From: an uncultured Rhodospirillales bacterium
GTDB lineage: Bacteria; Pseudomonadota; Alphaproteobacteria; Acetobacterales; Acetobacteraceae
DNA: 6,255 nt
NCBI GenBank assembly: GCA_903928045.1
Contig: CAIYPH010000396.1
Location: forward strand, 1-6,255
Direction of reading: 5' to 3'
In this document: positions 1 to 6,207 of the stretch, one piece after another
Numbering within the stretch: the first letter of the stretch is position 1
How the letters are laid out: every line of letters begins with the position of its first letter
Program-made: the position numbers and the translations under genes
The notes under the pieces: generated by a model
Database searches by the model: none
What the model was told of the DNA's origin: nothing
Seen by the model: only the letters and a program-made list of their open reading frames with translations

Positions 1-736
1 CGGAGGGGCCCGTGGCCTCGGCCGCGCCTCGGCCCTCGCGCTGGCGGCCCAGGGGGTGGCGGTCTGCGTGAACTATACCGCCCGGCCGGACGCCGCGGAG
101 GCGACGGTGGCGGCGATCAAGGTGCTCGGCGCCCGCGCCATCGCCGTGCAGGCCGACGTGGCTGACGCCGCCGCGGTCAAGGCCATGGCCGCCCGCGCCG
201 AGGCCGAACTCGGTCCGGTCACCATCCTCGTCAACTCCGCCGGCATCGGCTGGCTGCGCACCCTTGACCAGTGGGATAGCGAGGGCTTCGCCCGGCTGCG
301 GGCGGTGAATGTCGATGGGGTGATCCACGCCGTGCGTGCGGTGATGGAGGGCATGCGGGCCCGCAAATACGGCCGCATCGTCAATATCAGCTCCATCGCC
401 TCCTTCGGCACCAAAATGCCGGGCAATGCCTGGTACGCTGCGACCAAGGCGGAGGTGAACATCCTCACCAAACGCTTCGCCCTCGAACTTGGCCCGCACG
501 GCATCACCTGCAACGCCGTCGCCCCCGGCTTCATCCGCACCGACATGACCCAGGGCGGCAAGACCGCTGGGGAATGGGCGGCGATCGAGGCGCATTTCAA
601 CGCCATGACCATGACCGGCACGATGGGCGAGGCCGAGGACATCGCCAACGCCGTCGCCTTCCTCGCCGCCCCCGCCTCGCGCTGGCTCACCGCCCAGGTG
701 CTGACGGTGGATGGCGGCCGGATGGACTATATCTAG
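1..736 (+). CDS. SDR-family oxidoreductase (FabG-like), 5' partial
   Basis: Classical short-chain dehydrogenase/reductase, a cytoplasmic NAD(P)(H)-dependent enzyme acting on an alcohol or carbonyl; the substrate is not predictable. The first full codon is at base 2, and 244 codons precede the TAG at 734-736. Counting from base 2, the Rossmann glycine motif GGARGLG is residues 1-7, so only the start codon and roughly a dozen residues (first beta strand plus the Thr of TGxxxGxG) lie off the left edge. Further landmarks are NSAG at 78-81 (usual NNAG), the active-site Asn in AVNVD near 103, Ser 131, YAATK with Tyr 145 and Lys 149, the PGFIRTDM segment after the active site, and the C-terminal DGG. 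The GTG at 56 is not the start, because the cofactor motif lies upstream of it. The sulfatase-like gene begins 30 bases downstream, suggesting one operon. Family assignment is secure; a FabG role in fatty acid synthesis is less likely than catabolism given the neighbour. Confidence 0.93.
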   Translation, partial: GGARGLGRASALALAAQGVAVCVNYTARPDAAEATVAAIKVLGARAIAVQADVADAAAVKAMAARAEAELGPVTILVNSAGIGWLRTLDQWDSEGFARLRAVNVDGVIHAVRAVMEGMRARKYGRIVNISSIASFGTKMPGNAWYAATKAEVNILTKRFALELGPHGITCNAVAPGFIRTDMTQGGKTAGEWAAIEAHFNAMTMTGTMGEAEDIANAVAFLAAPASRWLTAQVLTVDGGRMDYI

Positions 737-753
737 GCCGCACGGCCCAGCGC

Positions 754-759
754 AGGGGA
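754..759 (+). promoter_or_regulatory. Ribosome binding site of the sulfatase-like gene
   Basis: AGGGGA lies seven bases before the ATG at 767. It is a good Shine-Dalgarno match at normal spacing and supports that start. The 30-base gap after the SDR stop shows no promoter, which fits co-transcription. Confidence 0.7.
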
Positions 760-766
760 CGACAAG

Positions 767-2386
767 ATGAGCAAAACCAAGAACATCCTCTTCATCATGT
801 GCGACCAGCTGCGCTGGGACTATCTGAGCTGTGCCGGCCACAAGGCGCTGCACACGCCCAATATCGACGCGCTCGCCGCCCGCGGATTGCGCTTCACCCG
901 CGCCTACGTGCAGTCCCCGGTCTGCGGCCCCTCGCGCATGAGCTTCTACACCGGGCGCTACATGCGCAGCCACGGCGCCAACTGGAACCGCTTTCCGCTC
1001 CGCGTCGGCGAGCCGACCCTGGGCACGCATCTCCAGGCCCTCGGCGTGCGCAACGTGCTGGTCGGCAAGACCCACATGCAGGCCGATATCGAGGGGATGG
1101 CGCGGCTCGGGGTGGACCCGAAAAGCGTGATCGGCGTGCTCGAAAGCCAATGCGGCTTCGAGCCCTATGAGCGCGATGACGGGCTGCACCCCGACGCCTC
1201 GCCCCGCCCGCGCTACGACACGTACCTGCGCGACAAGGGCTATGACGGGCCAAACCCCTGGGAGCGCTGGGCCAATTCCGGCGCCGCCGATGACGGCAGC
1301 ATCCAGAACGGTTGGCTGCTCGCCCATGCCGATAAGCCCGCCCGCGTCGCCGAGGAGGACTCCGAGACCCCCTACATGACCCGCCGCGCGATGGATTTCA
1401 TCGACGGCGCGCAGGCCGATGGGCGTCCTTGGTGCCTGCACCTCTCCTACATCAAGCCGCACTGGCCCTACATCGCGCCCGCCCCCTACCACGCCATGTA
1501 TGGCGCCGCCGACGTGCCGCCCCCGGTGCGTGCCGAAGCGGAGCGCGACGATCCGCACCCGGTCTACCAAGCGTTCATGGATTTCCGCGTCTCCCGCAAC
1601 TTCTCGGATGACGGCGTGCGGGAGACCGTGATCCCCGCCTATATGGGCCTCATCAAGCAGATCGACGACCAACTCGGCCTGCTCTTCGCCTTCCTCGAGG
1701 GACGCGGGCTGACCGACAGCACCATGATCGTCTTCACCTCCGATCACGGCGATTATCTCGGTGACCACTGGCTCGGCGAGAAGGACCTGTTCCATGACTG
1801 CTCCGCCAAAGTCCCGCTGATCATCGCCGATCCCTCCCCCGCCGCCGACGCTACCCGCGGCAGCGTATGCGACGCGCTGGTGGAGGCGATCGATCTGGCG
1901 CCCACTTTCATCGAGTGGTTCGGCGGCACGCCCCCGCGCCATATTCTGGAGGGCGCCTCCTTGCTGCCCTGGCTTCACGGGCACCGGCCGGAGCGCTGGC
2001 GCGGCGCGGTGTTCAGCGAATACGACTACGCCATGCAGCCCGCCCGGATCACGCTCGGCCAGCCCATTCCGGACTGCCGGCTGTTCATGGTGTTCGACGG
2101 GCGGTGGAAATACATCCATGCGACCGGCTACCGCCCGATGCTCTACGACCTCGCCGCCGACCCCGACGAGTTGAGAGAGCTCGGCAATGATCCACGCTAC
2201 GGCGCTGAATGTGCGAGATTATCTGCACTGCTGCTGGACTGGGCTTTGCGCGACCACGCCCGCATCACCATGCCGGATGCCCGCATCGCCGGCTATGCCG
2301 ATGGCGCCCAGGTGAAAATGGGCATCCTCATCGGCTATCGCGACGAGGCCGAAGTGGCCGCCGCCCGCGCCGCGCTGGGGCTCTAG
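767..2386 (+). CDS. Sulfatase-fold hydrolase (sulfatase / phosphonate monoester hydrolase-like)
   Basis: A 539-residue member of the alkaline phosphatase/sulfatase superfamily, predicted to hydrolyse sulfate esters, possibly also phosphonate or phosphate mono/diesters. No signal peptide is seen, so it is probably cytoplasmic. The N-terminal strand NILFIMCDQ carries metal ligand Asp13. CGPSR at 53-57 is the type I formylglycine motif C-x-P-S-R, with Cys53 as the residue to be converted. GKTH at 100-103 supplies the Lys/His pair of true sulfatases, KPHWPY near 230-235 the next His, SDHG at 325-328 the metal ligands Asp326/His327, and GEKDLFHD the Lys339. Overall length, the APAPYHAMY stretch and the C-terminal DLAADPDE region recall Rhizobium/Burkholderia phosphonate monoester hydrolases, but those have Tyr/Thr where this protein has Lys/His. 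Activity needs a formylglycine-generating enzyme, not found here. Superfamily is certain; exact substrate is unknown. Confidence 0.9.
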   Translation: MSKTKNILFIMCDQLRWDYLSCAGHKALHTPNIDALAARGLRFTRAYVQSPVCGPSRMSFYTGRYMRSHGANWNRFPLRVGEPTLGTHLQALGVRNVLVGKTHMQADIEGMARLGVDPKSVIGVLESQCGFEPYERDDGLHPDASPRPRYDTYLRDKGYDGPNPWERWANSGAADDGSIQNGWLLAHADKPARVAEEDSETPYMTRRAMDFIDGAQADGRPWCLHLSYIKPHWPYIAPAPYHAMYGAADVPPPVRAEAERDDPHPVYQAFMDFRVSRNFSDDGVRETVIPAYMGLIKQIDDQLGLLFAFLEGRGLTDSTMIVFTSDHGDYLGDHWLGEKDLFHDCSAKVPLIIADPSPAADATRGSVCDALVEAIDLAPTFIEWFGGTPPRHILEGASLLPWLHGHRPERWRGAVFSEYDYAMQPARITLGQPIPDCRLFMVFDGRWKYIHATGYRPMLYDLAADPDELRELGNDPRYGAECARLSALLLDWALRDHARITMPDARIAGYADGAQVKMGILIGYRDEAEVAAARAALGL

Positions 2387-2402
2387 ATTATTTTTCCGAT
2401 TA

Positions 2403-2416
2403 GGGCGCTACGGCCC
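2403..2416 (+). terminator. Weak hairpin after the sulfatase-like gene
   Basis: GGGC at 2403-2406 can pair with GCCC at 2413-2416 around a six-base loop, followed by GTTT. The hairpin starts 17 bases after the TAG at 2384-2386, just past an AT-rich patch. A four-base-pair stem and short T stretch make this a poor intrinsic terminator; it is listed only because the operon should end near here. Confidence 0.2.
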
Positions 2417-2418
2417 GT

Positions 2419-2446
2419 TTCTGCCGTTATCTCGCCACTTCTGCCG
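2419..2446 (+). repeat. 8-bp direct repeat, 20-base period, upstream of otsA
   Basis: TTCTGCCG occurs at 2419-2426 and again at 2439-2446, a repeat period of 20 bases (about two helical turns). Each copy is followed within a few bases by ATCTC. It lies in the only space available for an otsA promoter, so it could be an operator for a regulator bound to one face of the DNA; chance is also possible. No convincing sigma-70 or EcfG-type promoter was found in 2387-2490. Confidence 0.35.
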
Positions 2447-2479
2447 GGCAATCTCTCCTCATCGAACCTATCTCGCGTC

Positions 2480-2484
2480 AGGGG
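2480..2484 (+). promoter_or_regulatory. Ribosome binding site of otsA
   Basis: AGGGG ends six bases before the ATG at 2491. The start it marks begins directly with the family's N-terminal motif RLVVVSNR, so both lines agree on the start. Confidence 0.65.
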
Positions 2485-2490
2485 CTACCG

Positions 2491-3996
2491 ATGAATCGCC
2501 TGGTTGTCGTGTCAAATCGCGTCCCCCTCCCCTCCGCCGGGCAACAGGCCGGCGGTTTGGCGGTGGCCCTCGACGGGCTGATGGAGAAGCGTGGCGGGCT
2601 GTGGTTCGGTTGGTCGGGCATCGTCTCGCCCGAGGCCGCCACGGAGCCCAAGGTGGAGAGCGCCGGCGCGGTCGACTACGCGACGATCGACCTCACGCCC
2701 GAGGAACATACTCGCTATTACAACAACTTCTCCAACGGCATGCTGTGGCCGCTGCTGCACACCATGCCCGAGATGATGAAGTTCGACCGGCGGGACGCCA
2801 AGGTCTACCGCGCAGTGAATGACCGCTTCGCGATGCAGCTTGCCACCCTGATCCAGCCCGGTGACCTCATCTGGGTGCACGACTTCCACCTCATCCCGCT
2901 CGCCGCCGCGCTGCGCGCCCGCAGCGTGAAGAATCCGATCGGCTTCTTCCTCCACATCCCCTTCGCCTCGCCGGACGTGCTGGGCGCGGCGCCGGAAGTG
3001 GCGAGCCTGGTGCGGGACCTACTGGCCGCCGACCTCATCGGCTTCCAGACCGACAACGACATGGGCAATTTCGCCGCCGCCGCGGTGAGCTTCGCCGGCG
3101 CGACGCGGACCTCGCCGACCACCCTGATGTATGCCGGCCGGCGCGTGCGCCTCGGCGTGTTCCCGGTGGAGATCGAGGCGCATTCCTTCGCCCGCATGGC
3201 CGCGGAGATGGAGCAGTCCGAAGTCTGCCAGCGGCTCAAGACCAGCCTGCTCGGCAAGAAGCTGATCCTCGGCGTCGACCGGTTGGACCCGACCAAGGGG
3301 CTGATGCAGCGCCTCTGGGCCTATCGACGCCTGCTCGAGAAGCACGATGACATCCGCCGCAACGTCACGCTGCTGCAAATCGCCGCCACCTCGCGCAAGG
3401 AAGTGGTCAGCTACAAGGAGTTGCGCGACGATCTTGACCATGAGGCGGGCGGGCTGAACGCCGACCTCGGTGAGCCCGACTGGGTACCGCTGCGCCTGCT
3501 CTCGCGCCCCACCGTGCGCCAAGCGGTGGCTGGCTACATGCGGCTCTCCCGCGTCGGCCTGGTGACACCGCTGCGTGACGGCATGAACCTGGTCGCCAAG
3601 GAATACGTCGCCGCCCAGAACCCGGCCGACCCCGGCGTACTCGTACTTTCCCGCTTCGCCGGCGCCGCCCGCCAGCTCGATGCCGCCCTGCTGGTGAACC
3701 CGCACGACACCGACGCCATGGCCGACGCGCTCGATCAGGCGCTGCGCATGGGCCTCGCCGAGCGGCAGTCCCGCTGGCGCTCGCTGTGGGAGGCGATCGA
3801 GCATCGCTCGCCGGTGGTGTGGGGCCGCTCCTTCGTGGCCAGCCTGCTGCGTGCCACCGCGGCGACCGCTCGGACGCCGCGCCAACCCGGCGTGCCGGCT
3901 ATCGCGACGGAGCGCCCCGTGGCGGCCGCCCCGGTTCGGCTGACCCGCGAGCCGGCCGAACTCACGGCAACCGGCGAGAAGATCCGCCTCAACTGA
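2491..3996 (+). CDS. otsA: Trehalose-6-phosphate synthase, GT20 family
   Basis: Makes trehalose-6-phosphate from UDP-glucose and glucose-6-phosphate in the cytoplasm, first step of the OtsA-OtsB route to the compatible solute trehalose. The 501-residue protein carries the family motifs in order: VVVSNR at 5-10 with phosphate-binding Arg10, GG at 21-22, WFGWSG at 38-43, YYNNFSNGMLW at 76-86, WVHDFHL at 128-134, FFLHIPF at 152-158, GFQTDND at 184-190, GVDRLDPTKG at 261-270 with Arg264 and Lys269, and DGMNLVAKE at 363-371, then VLVLSRFAGAA. These match E. coli OtsA closely throughout. Two oddities: Pro267 replaces the usual Tyr of LDYTKG, and FPVEIE at 224-229 has Glu227 where E. coli has Gly in PIGIE. 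The last 40 or so residues (Ala/Pro/Arg-rich) are a low-complexity tail. No otsB is in the window, so the phosphatase must be elsewhere. Probably its own transcription unit. Confidence 0.97.
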   Translation: MNRLVVVSNRVPLPSAGQQAGGLAVALDGLMEKRGGLWFGWSGIVSPEAATEPKVESAGAVDYATIDLTPEEHTRYYNNFSNGMLWPLLHTMPEMMKFDRRDAKVYRAVNDRFAMQLATLIQPGDLIWVHDFHLIPLAAALRARSVKNPIGFFLHIPFASPDVLGAAPEVASLVRDLLAADLIGFQTDNDMGNFAAAAVSFAGATRTSPTTLMYAGRRVRLGVFPVEIEAHSFARMAAEMEQSEVCQRLKTSLLGKKLILGVDRLDPTKGLMQRLWAYRRLLEKHDDIRRNVTLLQIAATSRKEVVSYKELRDDLDHEAGGLNADLGEPDWVPLRLLSRPTVRQAVAGYMRLSRVGLVTPLRDGMNLVAKEYVAAQNPADPGVLVLSRFAGAARQLDAALLVNPHDTDAMADALDQALRMGLAERQSRWRSLWEAIEHRSPVVWGRSFVASLLRATAATARTPRQPGVPAIATERPVAAAPVRLTREPAELTATGEKIRLN

Positions 3997-4022
3997 GCCT
4001 GGCTCCCGGTTGGGAGCCAGGC
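3997..4022. terminator. Perfect inverted repeat between convergent genes (bidirectional terminator candidate)
   Basis: GCCTGGCTCCC at 3997-4007 is the exact reverse complement of GGGAGCCAGGC at 4012-4022, giving an 11-bp GC-rich stem with a four-base loop GGTT. It begins on the base after the otsA TGA and ends seven bases before the stop codon of the minus-strand reductase, the expected place for a shared terminator. Neither side has a T run, so it may act as a transcript 3'-end stabiliser or Rho-assisted stop rather than a classical intrinsic terminator. Confidence 0.7.
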
Positions 4023-4029
4023 GTCAGCC

Positions 4030-5037
4030 TCATGCGTCGGCGCCGATCCGGACCAGCATCTTGCCGAAATTGCCGCCGCTCAGCACCATCTGCAGCGCCT
4101 GCGGGGCGTTCTCCAGGCCGTCGATCACGGTCTCGCGGTAGTGCAGGCTGCCCTCGCTCACCCAGGGGCTGGCAAGCGCCCTCCATTCCGCGAAGCGTTC
4201 CGGCTTGTCGGAGACGATCAGCCCCTCGATCCGCACACGCTTGCCGACGACGAAGCCGAGATTCGGCCCGGCCGGCATGGTGCTCTCATTGTACTGCGCG
4301 ACCATCCCGCACATGATGACGCGGGCGAAGGGGTTCAGCAGGCCGAACACGGCGTTCTGCACATCGCCGCCGACATTCTCAAAATAGACGTCGATCCCGT
4401 TGGGGCAGGCATCGGCGAGGGCACGAGCGAGGTGCGGCACGCGGTGGTCAACGCAGTCATCGAAGCGCAGGGTTTCTTGCACCCACAGACACTTATCAGG
4501 CCCGCCTGCGATGCCGACCACACGGGCCCCTGCCCGCTTGGCGATCTGCCCGGCCACCGAGCCGACCGCACCGGAGGCGGCGGAAATCACCACCGTCTCC
4601 CCCGCCTTTACCTGGCCGATATCCTTCATGCCGGAATAGGCGGTCGTGCCGGGCATGCCGAGCACGCCGAGGAAGGCCTGCAAGGGCGCGTCGCGCGAGA
4701 GCTTGGTCAGGGTGTCCCCCGCGCTGATGCAGTGGCTCTGCCAGCCGCGCGAGCCGACCACCAGATCCCCCGGCGCGAAGCCGGGGTGGTGGGAGGCGAT
4801 CACCTCGCCGGCGGTCTCGCCGGTCATCACCTCGCCGATCTGCACCGGTGCGGCATAGCTGGCCCGGTCGGCCAGTCGCCCGCGCATATAGGGGTCGATC
4901 GACAGAAAAATGGTGCGCGTCAGCACCTCGCCCGGGCCCGGTGTGGGCACCGGACCTTCGGTGATCTCGAAATCCTCGGGCAGCGGCTCGCCGGAGGGGC
5001 GACGGCGCAGCACCATCCGGCGATGCAGGGCGTTCAT
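4030..5037 (-). CDS. CurA/YncB-like NADP-dependent oxidoreductase (MDR, zinc-free)
   Basis: Medium-chain reductase of the leukotriene B4 12-hydroxydehydrogenase/curcumin reductase group, which uses NADPH to reduce the C=C bond of conjugated enones and enals; cytoplasmic. Across its 335 residues it follows E. coli CurA (YncB) closely: SIDPYMRGR at 46-54, GVLGMPGTTAY at 124-134, ISAASGAVGS at 151-160 as the nucleotide-binding loop, GIAGGPDKC at 175-183 with Lys182 in the position that contacts the NADPH phosphate, YFENVGG at 218-224, and HYRE then DGLENAPQ near the C terminus. No Zn-ADH cysteine cluster or GHE motif is present, as expected. The ATG at 5037 overlaps the TGA of the upstream alcohol dehydrogenase by one base (TGATG); with no strong Shine-Dalgarno this indicates translational coupling. 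Met8 is a weaker alternative start. The physiological substrate is unknown. Confidence 0.93.
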   Translation of the reverse strand: MNALHRRMVLRRRPSGEPLPEDFEITEGPVPTPGPGEVLTRTIFLSIDPYMRGRLADRASYAAPVQIGEVMTGETAGEVIASHHPGFAPGDLVVGSRGWQSHCISAGDTLTKLSRDAPLQAFLGVLGMPGTTAYSGMKDIGQVKAGETVVISAASGAVGSVAGQIAKRAGARVVGIAGGPDKCLWVQETLRFDDCVDHRVPHLARALADACPNGIDVYFENVGGDVQNAVFGLLNPFARVIMCGMVAQYNESTMPAGPNLGFVVGKRVRIEGLIVSDKPERFAEWRALASPWVSEGSLHYRETVIDGLENAPQALQMVLSGGNFGKMLVRIGADA

Positions 5038-6098
5038 CAGGCGACGTCCGACTTGAGGACGAGGCGTCCGGTCACCTTGCCGTCGCGCAGGCGCATCAGC
5101 GCCGAGTCGGCGTCACGCTGCGGCACCGTCGTCACCGGCAGTGCCGGCAGCTCGCCGGATTGGGCGATGGCGACGAGCTCACGCAGCTCCTTCACGTTGC
5201 CGACATAGGAGCCCTGCACCGTCAGCGCGCGGATCGGCATCAGCGGCAGCGAAAGCATCAGCTCACCGCCGAACAGGCCAACCTGCACCAGCTTGCCGCC
5301 CTTCCGCAGCGCGTCATAGGCAAAGCGGGCGGAGGCGGTGCCGTTCACCAGATCAATGATGGCGATCGGCTGGGCGCCGCAGGCCTGAATGATGCGCTTG
5401 GTGACGCCCTCGCCCGAGCCATCCACCGTCTTGGTCGCACCCGCCGCTTCCGCGGCCGCGCGCTTCTCGGCGGAGATGTCGACCACGACGATATTGCGGT
5501 GCTTCATCGCCCGCAGCACGGCGATGGCGTTGAGCCCCAGCCCGCCGGCGCCGACCAGCACGATCGGCTCATCGGCCGGCAGCGGCATCACCTTCTTGAT
5601 CGCCGAGAACACCGTGATGCCCGAGCAAGCATAGGTGGCGGCCACCGCGTGATCGACATTGCCGGGATCCACGAGATGGCGCGGATGCGGCGCCACCACG
5701 TGGGTCGCGTAGCCGCCGTGCTGGTAGACGCCGAGGGACTTCGGCGTGAGGCACATGTTGTCTTCGTCAGCGAGGCAAGCCGCGCAGGTGCCGCAGCCGA
5801 CCCAGGGGAACACGATACGGATATCGCCGACCTTCACGCCCGTGGCCTGCGGCCCGAGCTTGACGACGCGGCCGACGATTTCGTGGCCCATGGCGATCGG
5901 CAGGGTCAGCCCACGATCGGTGAGGTTCATCACCTTGCCACCGCCGAGATCATAGCGGCCCTCCCAGATATGCAGGTCGGAGTGGCAGACGCCGCAATAG
6001 GTGGTCTCGAGCAGCACCTCGGTGCCCTGGGGCTCGGGGGTGGGCAGCTCAATCTCTTCGAGGGGAGCTTCATTCTTGACGACGGCCCAGGCGCGCAT
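5037..6098 (-). CDS. Zinc-dependent, NAD-type alcohol dehydrogenase
   Basis: Medium-chain alcohol dehydrogenase, 353 residues, oxidising primary or secondary alcohols to aldehydes or ketones, or the reverse. Catalytic zinc ligands are Cys35 in CGVCHSDLH (35-43), His72 with Glu73 in GHE, and Cys158 in ACSGIT. The structural zinc site is complete: Cys102, 105, 108, 116 in C-x2-C-x2-C-x7-C spacing. The Rossmann loop GAGGLG is 183-188, and Asp207 at the end of the next strand favours NAD over NADP. A stretch of about ten extra residues around GGGKVMNLTDRG (52-63), between the first ligand motif and GHE, plus IDLVNGT and VGLFGGEL, place it near the Sulfolobus solfataricus ADH type rather than yeast ADH. 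The start is the ATG at 6098, where homology begins and GGAGG sits seven bases upstream; the reading frame extends to a TTG at 6200, but that 34-residue extension is not homologous to the family. First gene of a two-gene operon with the CurA-like reductase. Confidence 0.95.
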   Translation of the reverse strand: MRAWAVVKNEAPLEEIELPTPEPQGTEVLLETTYCGVCHSDLHIWEGRYDLGGGKVMNLTDRGLTLPIAMGHEIVGRVVKLGPQATGVKVGDIRIVFPWVGCGTCAACLADEDNMCLTPKSLGVYQHGGYATHVVAPHPRHLVDPGNVDHAVAATYACSGITVFSAIKKVMPLPADEPIVLVGAGGLGLNAIAVLRAMKHRNIVVVDISAEKRAAAEAAGATKTVDGSGEGVTKRIIQACGAQPIAIIDLVNGTASARFAYDALRKGGKLVQVGLFGGELMLSLPLMPIRALTVQGSYVGNVKELRELVAIAQSGELPALPVTTVPQRDADSALMRLRDGKVTGRLVLKSDVA

Positions 6099-6105
6099 GG
6101 TGGTT

Positions 6106-6110
6106 CCTCC
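6106..6110 (-). promoter_or_regulatory. Strong ribosome binding site of the Zn-ADH
   Basis: On the minus strand GGAGG is followed by seven bases and then the ATG at 6098. This is the best Shine-Dalgarno in the window and fixes the start against the longer frame beginning at 6200. Confidence 0.85.
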
Positions 6111-6132
6111 GGTAGGCGTGTGACGTTGCATG

Positions 6133-6163
6133 CTTATGGGGGCGAGGTGGGGGGGGCGGTCAA
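6133..6163 (-). promoter_or_regulatory. Candidate sigma-70-type promoter of the adh-curA-like operon
   Basis: On the minus strand TTGACC (6163-6158, five of six consensus bases) is followed after 19 bases by CATAAG (6138-6133, four of six). The predicted transcript would begin near 6126, leaving a leader of roughly 28 bases before the ATG. The spacer is two bases longer than ideal and contains a run of eight C (8 G on the plus strand, 6149-6156). It is the only reasonable promoter seen in this gap, but unproven. Confidence 0.4.
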
Positions 6164-6178
6164 GCGGCGATGCAAAAA

Positions 6179-6207
6179 GGGCGCTTGATGTTCCCGCCAA
6201 GCCGCCC
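6179..6207. repeat. Interrupted inverted repeat with a T5 tail on the minus strand
   Basis: GGGCG-CTTG at 6179-6187 pairs with CAAG at 6198-6201 and CGCCC at 6203-6207, with one unpaired base (6202) and a ten-base loop. Read on the minus strand the stem is followed directly by TTTTT (6178-6174), the form of an intrinsic terminator. It lies between the tRNA and the adh promoter and overlaps the -35 of the tRNA promoter. It could block leftward antisense transcription, be a protein-binding palindrome, or be fortuitous. Confidence 0.4.

Noticed and set aside
56..736. Complete SDR gene starting at GTG 56
   Set aside because: Codons from base 2 encode the GGARGLG cofactor loop in frame, so the real start is left of the window.
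574..1170. Plus-strand frame bridging the SDR and the sulfatase-like gene
   Set aside because: It crosses the 3' end of one well-supported gene and the 5' end of another in a different frame and is Arg/Pro/Ala-rich.
2387..2490. EcfG-type general stress promoter (GGAAC...CGTT) before otsA
   Set aside because: CGAAC at 2463-2467 and CGTT at 2424-2427 are present, but in the wrong order and spacing for the consensus.
3019..3885. Minus-strand open frame (288 codons) opposite otsA
   Set aside because: Composition is that of an antisense frame; the plus strand encodes a full set of GT20 motifs here.
4141..5208. Long plus-strand open frame (355 codons) opposite the CurA-like gene
   Set aside because: Its translation has no recognisable fold motif and is rich in His, Arg, Gly and Ala, as expected for the antisense of a high-GC3 gene. 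The minus-strand protein matches a known family along its whole length.
5160..6188. Long plus-strand open frame (342 codons) opposite the Zn-ADH gene
   Set aside because: Antisense shadow of a gene with complete zinc and NAD-binding motifs; no ribosome binding site or family resemblance.
6099..6200. N-terminal extension of the Zn-ADH from TTG 6200
   Set aside because: The extension covers the candidate promoter and hairpin, resembles nothing in the family, and a strong GGAGG precedes the ATG at 6098.
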